Shown here piece after piece: positions 1 to 8,679 of a DNA stretch of 39,581 nucleotides (position 1 is the stretch's first letter; each line of letters opens with the position of its first letter). Origin of the DNA: Macromonas bipunctata (GTDB lineage: Bacteria; Pseudomonadota; Gammaproteobacteria; Burkholderiales; Burkholderiaceae_C). The stretch spans positions 1 through 39,581 of the forward strand of contig NZ_NWBQ01000033.1 of the NCBI RefSeq assembly GCF_002837135.1, read 5' to 3'. The notes under the pieces were generated by a model, which did not search any database, was not told the origin of the DNA, and was given only the letters and a program-made list of their open reading frames with translations. The position numbers were made by a program, and so were the translations under genes.

Positions 1-84
1 AAAAACGGGCTTGGCAGCATGGATTATGAAAAAACTTACTGCGTCTAACTTAGAACATACAATCGTCCGTGACGTGAAATCTAC

Positions 85-156
85 TTCATGGAGTTTCTGG
101 CCACAACACCGAAATAGGTGATATTTTATTTCAATCATGCACTAATTGTTTTTTAA
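85..156 (+). pseudogene. Decayed 3' end of a second IS630-family transposase gene
   Basis: Read on the plus strand this stretch translates as FMEFLATTPK, a stop at 115-117, then VIFYFNHALIVF and a stop at 154-156. It lines up residue by residue with the C-terminus of the transposase at 2030-3045 (FMEFLATMPERVKSYFNHEPVVF). About 22 bases around 84-106 are identical to the other copy; the rest has drifted and become AT-rich. A one-base length change just upstream and the internal stop show it is dead. Bases 1-84 give no convincing transposase reading. Its orientation is opposite to the copy at 2030-3045, so the two 3' ends face each other across the two AT-rich glycosyltransferase genes. Confidence 0.75.
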
Positions 157-183
157 ATCATTAGGGTTGGCAATTGAAAAAAA

Positions 184-1221
184 TTAATAATGAGCCATGA
201 TTTTCTCTGCTACATATTTTACATTATATTGCTCAATTAATTTTTCTATACTTTTTTCAATCATGCAGCATACATTTACAGGATTTCTTGATAAATTATA
301 GAATTTTTCTGCATCCTCAATAATATTTCCACTCAAATATTGACCATTTACATCATTTTCAATAATTTCATCAACACAGTTAACCTTGGTTGTCCATAAC
401 AACTTCCCTTTCTTCATTCCATACAACAAAGATCCACTAAAAGGTAAAATATACTTATAATTTTTAAAAGGGAGAAATACATGCGTAGCGCAGCCAAAAA
501 CCTCATGAAGCTGCTCTTCATTTACGTACCCAAGATACTGAACATTATTAATGTATTTACGTTTAAGATAAGATAAATAAGCCTTTCCATCATTATTTAT
601 TGGCTCACCCACCACATAAATTACACTACTAGGTATAGTTTTTGTAATTTCTTCATGAAGCTGAAGAGCATACTCAATACCTTTTCCTGGGCCTATAAAT
701 CCAAAATATATAATATTATTGTTTAATGATTTTATTTCAACACTTTCTAAAACATCGACTACAAGATGTGGAATAACTTTTACGTTATTCAGATTGTGAC
801 GACGTATTAGTTCAGTTGCGCCTTTATGACTAAGCACGTACACACTGGAACACAATCTAAGTATGCGCGACTGAATTCCAAAAGTATTCAAATAATAATC
901 AAATGCTTTTGAAATCTTATTTACGTATTTATTTTTAAAATGAAAATAAGGGAATGTAATAAATGGAGGGTCGTGCAATGTCACTGAAATGTTTCTTCCC
1001 CCACATTTCAGTACATAGTTTAGCGCCGCCGATTCACTAAACTGATTAGAGCCTAACTCGAACATAAAAACTCCATTCAGAAGATGTTCGTAGCTTAATT
1101 CTGTTACACAACTTGGATCAATTAATTTATATCCATAATCTTTCAATATATATCTATGTATATTTTCTGCATAACGCGCAATTCCAGATTTTGATTGGGT
1201 ATTACAAATATAGTACTTCAT
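184..1221 (-). CDS. GT-B fold glycosyltransferase (GT4-like), AT-rich
   Basis: A probable sugar transferase acting at the cytoplasmic face of the inner membrane on the polysaccharide repeat unit. The 345-residue protein has an N-terminal glycine-rich region (SKSGIARYAENIHRY near residues 10-25) typical of acceptor-side GT-B domains. The C-terminal half has FGFIGPGKGIEYAL, VVGEP and YLGYVNEEQLHEVF, as in GT4 donor-binding domains. The usual E-x7-E stretch is poorly conserved, so the exact family and sugar are unknown. I chose ATG 1221-1219 because it overlaps the stop of the upstream glycosyltransferase as ATGA, a translational coupling. An earlier possible start 12 codons upstream would lie inside that gene. 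The base composition is far more AT-rich than the operon from 4338 on, which indicates transfer from another organism. Confidence 0.8.
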   Translation of the reverse strand: MKYYICNTQSKSGIARYAENIHRYILKDYGYKLIDPSCVTELSYEHLLNGVFMFELGSNQFSESAALNYVLKCGGRNISVTLHDPPFITFPYFHFKNKYVNKISKAFDYYLNTFGIQSRILRLCSSVYVLSHKGATELIRRHNLNNVKVIPHLVVDVLESVEIKSLNNNIIYFGFIGPGKGIEYALQLHEEITKTIPSSVIYVVGEPINNDGKAYLSYLKRKYINNVQYLGYVNEEQLHEVFGCATHVFLPFKNYKYILPFSGSLLYGMKKGKLLWTTKVNCVDEIIENDVNGQYLSGNIIEDAEKFYNLSRNPVNVCCMIEKSIEKLIEQYNVKYVAEKIMAHY

Positions 1222-2012
1222 GTTTTTTTTATTTCTCTTATAATTTTTCTTAACCAAATTTTATGATACAAATAGAACTCTAAAGTCGTAGCAAAAAATC
1301 CTAAAGCCGCTTTAATTGGAGACCCGAAGTTATCAATGTAGGCTTTTGCGTATTCATATCTTCCACGATAATAGTTTTTAAAACTGGCACCGCCATCTTT
1401 CATCTCCACAAAAGGCTTTTCAAGCTCCAAAAAACTTACATTATTTTTAATTAATCTGAAAATAAAATCTATATCAGATGCAATTTTATATTGCAAATCA
1501 AATAATCCAACTATGTTTTCGTACACACATCTTTTTACAAAAATTCCTGTGTGCATATATGGGATATTTTTGTATAGTTTTCGACCATGATCAATGTTAA
1601 ATATTTTCACATCTTCATCTCTTTTTATCAGGACAGGTGAGGCTACTACATCATATTTATCTCCAACTTCACAAATTTGGCTTAACGCAAATTCATCAAT
1701 ATATTTATCATCAGAATTAAGAATTGCAATCCATTTTCCACGAGCAATTTTAATTCCCTTATTCATTGCATCATAGATCCCATTATCTTCCTCACTTATC
1801 CAGCAGTCAATTACTTCTGAGTATTTTTTAATTATATCAACAGTCTTATCAGCACTACCTCCATCAATAATAATATACTCAATATTAACCATTTTTTGCG
1901 CAATAACGGATATAATAGTCTCCTCCAAAGTTTTTTCTGATTGATACGTAACAGTAATTACAGAAACATCTATATTATTTTTTTTATTTAGTTCAAATTT
2001 GTTGAAAATCAT
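1218..2012 (-). CDS. Family 2 glycosyltransferase (WfgS-like)
   Basis: A GT-A fold, nucleotide-sugar-dependent transferase expected to extend the polysaccharide repeat unit. In the 264-residue reading, VSVITVTYQ (about 16-24) starts the Rossmann-like half. IIIDGGSADKT (about 48-57) holds the first conserved Asp. EEDNGIYDAMNKGI followed by NSDD (99-102) gives the DxD-like metal and sugar-nucleotide site. This pattern is typical of the WfgS-like GT2 subgroup. ATG 2012 was chosen; an upstream TTG at 2045 would have its first codons inside the IS end and is not credible. The IS boundary lies only about 20 bases upstream, so the native leader and promoter are gone. It is AT-rich like its downstream partner, with which it overlaps by 4 bases. 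Confidence 0.88.
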   Translation of the reverse strand: MIFNKFELNKKNNIDVSVITVTYQSEKTLEETIISVIAQKMVNIEYIIIDGGSADKTVDIIKKYSEVIDCWISEEDNGIYDAMNKGIKIARGKWIAILNSDDKYIDEFALSQICEVGDKYDVVASPVLIKRDEDVKIFNIDHGRKLYKNIPYMHTGIFVKRCVYENIVGLFDLQYKIASDIDFIFRLIKNNVSFLELEKPFVEMKDGGASFKNYYRGRYEYAKAYIDNFGSPIKAALGFFATTLEFYLYHKIWLRKIIREIKKT

Positions 2013-2029
2013 TTTTATTAATTCTATAA

Positions 2030-3045
2030 TTATAGAACCGAGCAAGCAGCAAAAACAACTGGCTCATGATTGAAATAGGATTTCACACGTTCCGGCATTG
2101 TGGCCAGAAACTCCATGAAGGCGGCGGCTTGTGCACGCAGGCTGCTGGCCATGCTGCAGCGGTTGGCACTGCGCGACTCGGTCTTGAAATCGCGGTTGAG
2201 GTACTCATCGGGGTTGGGCTGCGGGGTGTAGGGTGGCAGGTAGAACAGCTCGATCTGGCCCGCGTGCGCTTGCGCCCAAGCGGTCACGTCCTTGGCATGG
2301 TGCGCCCTGAGGTTGTCCATAATCAGAAACACTTTGTGCCCCGCACTTGTCGGCCACCAGCTTTTGCGTGAAGCCCAGTGTGCTGTGGGTGTTGGCGCAC
2401 CCTCCAAAAACTCAAAGCGCACCAACCCTTGGTTGCTCACCGCCGAGACCATCGCCAGGCGAAAGCGTTTGCTGCTGGCCACCAGCTCCGGTGTCTGGCC
2501 TGCCGGGACGTAACCGCGCACCCAGTGCCCATCTTGCACCACAGCAGTCTCATCGGCCCAGTAAATGATGCCCGACTCCTCCTTGGCCCTGCGTGCAATG
2601 ACGGGGTAGATGTCCTGCAGCCAGTGCTGCACGTCCAGCGGCTTTTGCTCCAGCGCATGAGATACTCGCCCACCGTGCGTATCGGCATCTCGATACCAAA
2701 GAGTTGCTGCACCAGCTGGCCCACCGCGCGCCGGTTCCACAACGCAAAGTACAACCCACGCACCGAGGGACTCTCGCTTGTTATCACGGTGCGCAACACC
2801 CACTCCTGACCCAAGTTGAGCGTACGGCCCGAGAGGTACGCCCGTCCGGGTTTCTTGAATTTCAGTCCCGCCTCGCCTTCACTGGCGTAGCGTTGTGCCC
2901 AGGCCAGCATCGTCGTCACATGCACACCCATGACGCGCACAATCTCACGCCACGGCAGTTGCAGCGTTTCGCGCATGTGCAATGCCTGCCTGCGCAACAC
3001 CTTGAGCGCATCAGGCGACAGCTTTCTGGCATCAATCTTGTTCAT
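2030..3045 (-). pseudogene. IS630-family transposase, frameshifted
   Basis: A DDE transposase of the IS630/Tc1-mariner group. The N-terminal part (ATG 3045 to about 2650) has the helix-turn-helix region (LPWREIVRVMGVHVTTMLAW) and the IRTVGEYLMRW linker. The reading then jumps to another frame (LEQKPLDVQHWLQDIYPVIA) with several codons apparently lost at the junction. In the second frame the catalytic region is present: YWADETAV, FLIMDNLRAHHAKD and PPYTPQPNPDEYLNRDFK. A short stretch around 2330-2400 reads better in a third frame (THSTLGFTQKLVADK), which suggests a second, compensated pair of indels. The stop codon TAA spans the left junction of the element, so the gene reads out through the IS end. 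At least one break makes it non-functional unless frameshifting is programmed. Confidence 0.85.
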
Positions 3046-3070
3046 AGCCGAAAGATTAGAACGTTCGGGC
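2035..3070 (-). mobile_element. IS630-family insertion sequence, probably defective
   Basis: An element of about 1.04 kb with one transposase gene, bounded by TA at 2033-2034 and 3071-3072 as expected for IS630/Tc1-type TA targeting. The proposed ends read inward as GAACCGAGCAAGC (left) and GCCCGAACGTTC (right). These are only imperfectly matched, so the exact terminal repeats are uncertain. It separates the AT-rich glycosyltransferase pair from the rest of the polysaccharide operon. Its GC-rich composition contrasts with the left flank. The transposase is frameshifted, so transposition would need help in trans. Confidence 0.8.
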
Positions 3071-3135
3071 TAATGATTGCCAGATCAATAATAAAAATTG
3101 CCAAAACATATATTAATTATGTTTAAATAAATTCT

Positions 3136-4338
3136 TTACCCTATAGCACCACGAATAACATTATACACAATCTTGCCGCACAACTGACGGCGACTACTTC
3201 CCAAGGAAATTAAATCTTCTGATGATAAACTAACTTTTATATTTTCTTTTTTTATTTCTTTAATCATCTGATTAGCCAAAGAAACATGATTCCCAGCCTC
3301 AAAAAAAACAACGCTAGATTCATTTAACTCACAGTTAACCGGAATATCCGAAACAATACAAGGCACGCCCAAGGAGATTGCATCAAACACAGCCCCCCCT
3401 CCTGGGCCGCCCTCAAACAATGAGGGCTGTACCATTGCGACGGCACTGCGCACTAGACGAATTTGCTCATCTTTTGGTATCAAACCCAGCACCAGAAGTC
3501 GATGCGTTATTCCCAATTGTTCCGCAAGCTCCATCAAGCCACTAAAATGGTTTGGATTGCGATAATCATGTGTTTCACCAGTGCAAACAAGCTGAATATC
3601 TGGATATTGGCGCAGAACCAATGCCAATGCATGCCAAGCAGTTTTATGATCTTTATGCTGCCAGAACTGATTGCTTATGATAAAGTAGGGGCAGGTAATT
3701 CCATATGTTTTTAAATCCGCTGGCTCAAGCTCCAACCACTTCGGATTGGGTGCAGCAGAAAATGGAAGTGCAACAATTTCTGCACGATGTTCAGGATTGA
3801 AGCGTTTAATGTCATCAGCTACGGCCTGAGCGTTAACAATCACATGACTCGCTGATGCCAGCATATTTTCAAACTGCGAATTTCTCGCTAAAATTTCCTC
3901 GGACGTAAAAAACTCTGGATAATAGGCGTGTTGATAGTCGTAAAGGTATCCGATCCATGGCACGGTCTGATTTTTGAGCGGGCTAATAGATGGCAGCAAC
4001 ACATCCAGCTGGTATTTCTTAGTAGCCCGACGAAGTGCTCCCATACCCGTATCGATGCGATGAGCATACGACTTGCCACCGATGCTAAAAACTAAATCAT
4101 CTAAATGATGCCAATTTGGAACCTTGTTGTCCGCATATGGACGGCCTAAACCTTTACAAACGACTTTTTTCAAACGTCGAAGTTGCATGCGCGTTTGGTA
4201 ACGCGGTCCTGCAATAGGAAAAAGAAAGTGAAGCTCTACAGTTGGATCTGCAACCAGTAAGCTGCCAGCAATCATACGCAGAAAGTCAAGCCCCCCGCCC
4301 CACTCCATAAAGCCATGACCAAGTATGCCTATGCGCAT
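3136..4338 (-). CDS. Family 4 glycosyltransferase of the polysaccharide operon
   Basis: A GT-B, retaining-type transferase of 400 residues, probably adding one sugar of the O-unit in the cytoplasm. The start MRIGILGHGFMEWGGGLDFLR is a typical GT4 N-terminal glycine-rich loop. The C-terminal domain has ISNQFWQHKDHKTAW (the sister of the NQFxxHK signature) and PSLFEGGPGGGAVFDAISLGVP, which carries the conserved Glu near residue 309. ATG 4338 overlaps the upstream acetyltransferase stop as TGATG; a GTG one codon earlier is possible. Its GC content is intermediate and falls towards the 3' end next to the IS. Sugar specificity cannot be read from the sequence, but perosamine or fucose donors are made by neighbouring genes. 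Confidence 0.88.
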   Translation of the reverse strand: MRIGILGHGFMEWGGGLDFLRMIAGSLLVADPTVELHFLFPIAGPRYQTRMQLRRLKKVVCKGLGRPYADNKVPNWHHLDDLVFSIGGKSYAHRIDTGMGALRRATKKYQLDVLLPSISPLKNQTVPWIGYLYDYQHAYYPEFFTSEEILARNSQFENMLASASHVIVNAQAVADDIKRFNPEHRAEIVALPFSAAPNPKWLELEPADLKTYGITCPYFIISNQFWQHKDHKTAWHALALVLRQYPDIQLVCTGETHDYRNPNHFSGLMELAEQLGITHRLLVLGLIPKDEQIRLVRSAVAMVQPSLFEGGPGGGAVFDAISLGVPCIVSDIPVNCELNESSVVFFEAGNHVSLANQMIKEIKKENIKVSLSSEDLISLGSSRRQLCGKIVYNVIRGAIG

Positions 4339-4976
4339 CACTTCAGAGGTTTGGCAGGGATACCAACATAGATGGCAGGTTCAGTGATCGATTTTGAGAC
4401 CAAGGCACCAGCACCGACTGTAGTGTCTGAAACAATGCTCAAATTCTCAAGAACCTGTACGCCGGTACCCACTAAACATCGGTCTCCCAAGCTAACACCA
4501 CCCGAAATGTTGCAGCCTGGGTTAATCACAGAATAGCTCCCTACATGAACATCATGTCCGATTGTGCAATTGAGGTTGAAGACATTGAAGTCGCCAATTG
4601 TAATATCACAGGTAAATACTGTGCCACTAGTCAGTATATTGCCCTTTCCCAGCTGAACCCACTTCGGGTCAATCTCGCTCTTGGGATGAATGAGGTTGGG
4701 AACGCTGAGCCATGGGCGGGCTAGAATAGCTTCGGCAATACGCTGCCTGATCTTAGGTCGACCAATACCAATGACGATATCTGCCTCATCCTCCCGATTC
4801 AATAATTCATCGGTGCCAGTAACTTGACCATAGGGAAAATCTACACCAATGTTACTTTTATTCTCTGCAAGGTATTCGATTCGACTCCAGCGAGATTGGA
4901 CTGCGTTGATTAGGCCGGCCAACTGTCCAACCTCTTTGGCAAAACCATTAGTGCCTATGATATAGAGCGGCTTCAT
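4338..4976 (-). CDS. Left-handed beta-helix sugar N-acetyltransferase (PglD/NeuD/PerB type)
   Basis: An acetyl-CoA-dependent acyltransferase of 212 residues. The N-terminal half is a Rossmann-like sugar-nucleotide binding domain (IIGTNGFAKEVGQL, 6-19; DIVIGIGRPKIRQRI, 66-80). The C-terminal half is made of hexapeptide repeats from about residue 105 to 207. His141 in NCTIGHDVHVG corresponds to the catalytic base of PglD-type enzymes. It lies directly downstream of the GDP-perosamine synthase, which makes N-acetylation of GDP-perosamine (as for Caulobacter PerB) the most likely job. That substrate is an inference from context. It could instead acetylate another amino sugar. The stop overlaps the next glycosyltransferase start. 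Confidence 0.85.
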   Translation of the reverse strand: MKPLYIIGTNGFAKEVGQLAGLINAVQSRWSRIEYLAENKSNIGVDFPYGQVTGTDELLNREDEADIVIGIGRPKIRQRIAEAILARPWLSVPNLIHPKSEIDPKWVQLGKGNILTSGTVFTCDITIGDFNVFNLNCTIGHDVHVGSYSVINPGCNISGGVSLGDRCLVGTGVQVLENLSIVSDTTVGAGALVSKSITEPAIYVGIPAKPLK

Positions 4977-4997
4977 AACGATTGCTTTGGATATCTA

Positions 4998-6107
4998 TTA
5001 TTTAGAGAATTTTTTGAAAAATTCTCGAATTTTCTCGCATACATACTTTACCTGTTCATCCGTCAGGCCAGGATAGCTAGGCAGGTTGATGCCACGCCAT
5101 GCCAGATCTTCTGCAACCGGATGACGGCGGAAGTTCCTAGAGTGCATTGGCATGGTATGCACCGGATAGAACAGCGGTCGCGTTTCGATACAGGCTTCGG
5201 CGAGGTGCTGTCGCAAGGGGTCGCGGAGATCCGCGCGCTCGACCAATATGCTGGTCATCCAGTAACTGTGACGGGTGTCGGGCGCTTCACGGTGAATTTC
5301 CACCGGCGTGTCACGCAACAATTCTCCGTACAGCACAGCAATAGCACGCTTGCGTTCGATAAACTCGTCGCTGCGCTCCAGTTGCGCCAGACCAATGGCT
5401 GCCTGGATGTTCGTCATGCGATAGTTGTAGCCTACGCCATCGTGCCAGTATTCGCGATGTGCAGCCAAGCCTTGTCCTTTGAGGTGTCGTGCCCGCTCAA
5501 TCAAAGTCTTGTCTGGGCTGACAACCATTCCACCCTCGCCCGTGGTGATTGTCTTGTTGCCAAAAAAGCTGAAGGTAGAAATATCGCCGAAGGTGCCGAC
5601 ATGACGGCCCTTGTAAAGCGTTCCGAACGCTTCTGCACAATCTTCGATCACAAACAGTCGATGCTCTTGTGCGATGGCCATGATAGCGTCCATATCGCAA
5701 GCCTGCCCATACAGGTGCACGGGCATGATGGCACGGGTACGGGGCGTGATATGCCGGCGAATATCTTCTGGGTCTATCTGCCAAGTGTCGCGCACCGAAT
5801 CAACAAAAACCGGCGTGGCGTTGCAATAGTTGATGGCGTTGACAGAAGCAATATAGGTCAGGGTAGGCACGATGACCTCGTCACCAGGCCCAATACCAAG
5901 TGCCAACAGTGCTAAATGAAGCGCGACGGTACCATTTGATACTGATGCGGCATGTTCAACACCAATCTTTTCAGAAAAGTTGTTTTCAAACTCAGTGACG
6001 AATCGGCCACGTGAAGAGATCCATGAAGTGTCGAGACACTCATTGACATATTTCTTGACGTTGCCACCCAAATCGGGCTGATAGACAGGGATTCGATTGT
6101 TGCTCAT
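4998..6107 (-). CDS. perA: GDP-perosamine synthase (PLP aminotransferase, DegT/DnrJ/EryC1 family)
   Basis: This enzyme converts GDP-4-keto-6-deoxy-D-mannose plus glutamate into GDP-perosamine (4-amino-4,6-dideoxymannose). The 369-residue protein is full length for PerA/RfbE. It shares long recognisable blocks with E. coli O157 RfbE: YQPDLGGNVKKYVNECLDTSW at the start, EVIVPTLTYIASVNAI near 77-92, and FFGNKTITTGEGGMV near 181-195. Lys185 is the predicted PLP Schiff-base lysine and Asp156 (VIEDCAEA) the pyridinium-contacting Asp. The substrate is made by gmd three genes upstream in the same operon, which supports the assignment. The gap to the flippase gene upstream is four bases, so they are cotranscribed. 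Confidence 0.92.
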   Translation of the reverse strand: MSNNRIPVYQPDLGGNVKKYVNECLDTSWISSRGRFVTEFENNFSEKIGVEHAASVSNGTVALHLALLALGIGPGDEVIVPTLTYIASVNAINYCNATPVFVDSVRDTWQIDPEDIRRHITPRTRAIMPVHLYGQACDMDAIMAIAQEHRLFVIEDCAEAFGTLYKGRHVGTFGDISTFSFFGNKTITTGEGGMVVSPDKTLIERARHLKGQGLAAHREYWHDGVGYNYRMTNIQAAIGLAQLERSDEFIERKRAIAVLYGELLRDTPVEIHREAPDTRHSYWMTSILVERADLRDPLRQHLAEACIETRPLFYPVHTMPMHSRNFRRHPVAEDLAWRGINLPSYPGLTDEQVKYVCEKIREFFKKFSK

Positions 6108-6111
6108 GGCA

Positions 6112-7464
6112 TTATTTCCTGGCGTTGAACACCCGTTTTAAGATATAGATCTGTCCTGGCACAGAGATCAAACAATAAGCGAGAATGGTACCGAGAACGG
6201 CACCTGTAGCACCTAGCAGGGGAGTCAGCAACCACTTGGCAGCAAAGGCGGTGCCAGCCATACCTACAGCCATCAGGAGTTGAGGACGTAGCATGTTTGC
6301 ACCGTTCATGAAAGCTCCAGCAACACTGGCAACACCGTCAATTACAGTCCAAGTAGCGAGGGCCAGAATAAGCCCCCACACCGGTTGAACTGACGCTTTC
6401 ATCCAGTATTCAAGGATCCACGGTATGGCGGCCGCTAGCGCACTGACACCCAGTAGCGTAATGATCGCTGCCGTTGCCATACCCCGTTTAAGAGCTTTGA
6501 TAGCCCATGCCTTTTGATTGCTTGCTAAAGCCTCACCAAAGGCCGGCCACAACCCTACCATGGCTGCACTCAACAGCATAGAAATGAATAAGAAAAGCTT
6601 CTGAACAACCGCAAAGTCACCATAAGCTGACTGGCCCAGCGTTTGGGCAATGACGATAGCATCCGACTGGAAAGCAAAAGCCACCGCCAGTTGCAACAAG
6701 AAGAACATACCGCCCGTTTGCAGTAACGACACCGCAGTCTGTGCGTCCAGCAAACGCATCCAGCTATGCACACGCAACATACCATGACGCTGGAGCCAGA
6801 TCACTGAATTGAGTGTATTAATAAGGGCTTGAATACCGAGTGTCGCCAGTACCAACTCCGAAACGCTTCCACCCAAATGGAGGGTGAGTGGAACCAAAAT
6901 CATGGTCAACACGGCGTAGGCCAGTTGATTCAGACCATTCAGATAGCCCTGCTGAGCTCCTAACTGCACCCGCAGTATCAAACTGGCTGGAATGTTGACA
7001 GCCAACACAACAGCAAAAATGGACAGTGCTTTCAATACTTCTGGTTGATTCTCGACCGAGATGGCTCCTGCCAGTGCTGTGGGTTCGATGCTGAACTTGA
7101 TCCAAGCAATCCAAATCAAAAGCAACGAACATCCGACGATACCAGTAATCACGTACCCCGATGCCAGCGTTCGTTGCAGAAGCTCTTGGTTACCCGTCGC
7201 CTTGGCTTTGGTCGCTTCGTTAAGAACACCGTTGCCAATACCCAGATCTGCAAATGCCATGAAGCCCAGTAACGCACTTAGCATCATCCAAACGCCGAAC
7301 AACTCAGGACTCAAGCTCTCCCTAGCCAGTGGCAGGTTCACCAAAACTGCGATGCCTTGGCCGAAACGCCCCAAATAACTGGCAGCTGCCACAGCAACCA
7401 CACGCTTTGTACGCGCGTCGATTTTTTGCAGGGCAGTCCTGACGCTGCGAACGTAAGGGTTCAC
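6112..7464 (-). CDS. wzx: Wzx-like O-unit flippase (polysaccharide transport membrane protein)
   Basis: A polytopic inner-membrane protein of 450 residues with about twelve hydrophobic segments and short charged loops. It fits the MATE/PST family that flips lipid-linked oligosaccharide units to the periplasm. The N-terminal SYLGRFGQGIAVLVNLPLAR followed by GVWMMLSALLGFMAFADLGIG is characteristic of PST flippases: a helix, then an F/L-D-x-G-I-G-N loop. Its position between nucleotide-sugar genes and glycosyltransferases supports a Wzx/Wzy-dependent pathway, though no wzy polymerase is visible in the window. Such proteins diverge strongly, so the symbol is by role and context rather than close identity. 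Confidence 0.85.
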   Translation of the reverse strand: MNPYVRSVRTALQKIDARTKRVVAVAAASYLGRFGQGIAVLVNLPLARESLSPELFGVWMMLSALLGFMAFADLGIGNGVLNEATKAKATGNQELLQRTLASGYVITGIVGCSLLLIWIAWIKFSIEPTALAGAISVENQPEVLKALSIFAVVLAVNIPASLILRVQLGAQQGYLNGLNQLAYAVLTMILVPLTLHLGGSVSELVLATLGIQALINTLNSVIWLQRHGMLRVHSWMRLLDAQTAVSLLQTGGMFFLLQLAVAFAFQSDAIVIAQTLGQSAYGDFAVVQKLFLFISMLLSAAMVGLWPAFGEALASNQKAWAIKALKRGMATAAIITLLGVSALAAAIPWILEYWMKASVQPVWGLILALATWTVIDGVASVAGAFMNGANMLRPQLLMAVGMAGTAFAAKWLLTPLLGATGAVLGTILAYCLISVPGQIYILKRVFNARK

Positions 7465-7527
7465 GGGATTGTCACACAGTTAACAACTGTCGCGTCTGAT
7501 TAGACAAAGGCTTGCAATCGCCTGGAC

Positions 7528-8655
7528 TTATTCCAAACTGACATTAACCGCATAACCATGCGATTTCAACAGTGCATGCCGCTTGGCTTCCTGCAAGTCT
7601 GCTTGCACCATTTCCTGACACATGGACTGAACGGTGATCTCGGGTACCCAGCCAAGTTTGTCTTTGGCCTTGCTCGGGTCACCCAGCAAGGTCTCAACTT
7701 CGGTCGGACGGAAATAGCGGGGATCGATTTTGACGATGACTTGACCGGGATTCAGCGCCGGAGCTTTGTCGCCCGTAATGCTGTCGATAATGGCAATTTC
7801 GTCCACGCCCTGCCCCTCGAAACGCAGCTTAATACCCAACTCAGCTGCCGACCATTCGATGAACTGACGCACACTGTATTGCACGCCAGTAGCGATCACG
7901 AAGTCCTCGGGCTGATCTTGTTGCAGCATCATCCATTGCATGCGGACATAATCCTTGGCGTGGCCCCAGTCGCGTAACGCATCCATATTGCCCATGTAAA
8001 GGCAGTCTTCCAGACCTTGCGCGATATTGGCCAAACCGCGCGTGATTTTGCGCGTGACGAAAGTTTCGCCCCGGCGCGGACTTTCATGGTTAAACAGAAT
8101 ACCGTTGCAGGCATAGATACCATAAGCCTCGCGGTAGTTGACCGTGATCCAATAGGCGTACAGCTTGGCCACCGCATAGGGACTACGGGGGTAGAAAGGG
8201 GTAGTTTCTTTCTGCGGAATTTCCTGCACCAAACCGTACAGTTCGCTGGTGCTGGCCTGATAGAAGCGGGTCTTCTTTTCCAAGCCCAGGATGCGAATCG
8301 CTTCAAGAATGCGCAGCGTGCCAATGCCGTCAACATCCGCCGTGTACTCCGGGCTCTCGAACGACACCGCCACATGGCTCATAGCGCCAAGGTTGTAGAT
8401 CTCGTCGGGTTGTGTTTCCTGAATGATACGAACCAAATTGCTGGTGTCAGACAAATCGCCATAGTGCAGCTTAAACTGGCTATTCTGGATATGAGGATCT
8501 TGGTAAATATGATCGATTCTCTGGGTATTAAACAGGCTACCACGGCGCTTAATACCGTGTACGGTATAGCCTTTTTCGAGCAAAAACTCGGCCAGATAGG
8601 AGCCGTCTTGGCCTGTGATACCGGTAATAAGAGCGACTTTTTTGGTTTGCGTCAT
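7528..8655 (-). CDS. gmd: GDP-mannose 4,6-dehydratase
   Basis: This NADP-dependent short-chain dehydrogenase/reductase turns GDP-D-mannose into GDP-4-keto-6-deoxy-D-mannose. The length (375 residues) matches the family. [13 protein letters not shown] (11-23) is the nucleotide-binding glycine motif. STSELYG (135-141) supplies the catalytic Thr and Glu, and Tyr160-x3-Lys164 the catalytic pair. Conserved family blocks such as [15 protein letters not shown] and [20 protein letters not shown] are intact. The product feeds both Fcl (next gene upstream) and PerA (downstream), so this gene is the metabolic branch point of the operon. Confidence 0.97.
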   Translation of the reverse strand: MTQTKKVALITGITGQDGSYLAEFLLEKGYTVHGIKRRGSLFNTQRIDHIYQDPHIQNSQFKLHYGDLSDTSNLVRIIQETQPDEIYNLGAMSHVAVSFESPEYTADVDGIGTLRILEAIRILGLEKKTRFYQASTSELYGLVQEIPQKETTPFYPRSPYAVAKLYAYWITVNYREAYGIYACNGILFNHESPRRGETFVTRKITRGLANIAQGLEDCLYMGNMDALRDWGHAKDYVRMQWMMLQQDQPEDFVIATGVQYSVRQFIEWSAAELGIKLRFEGQGVDEIAIIDSITGDKAPALNPGQVIVKIDPRYFRPTEVETLLGDPSKAKDKLGWVPEITVQSMCQEMVQADLQEAKRHALLKSHGYAVNVSLE

Positions 8656-8679
8656 GATGCGGAGGCTTCCCTAGTTGTT

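Noticed and set aside
2704-3126. A 140-codon plus-strand frame over the IS630 transposase
   Set aside because: It is antisense to the transposase helix-turn-helix part and has no domain of its own.
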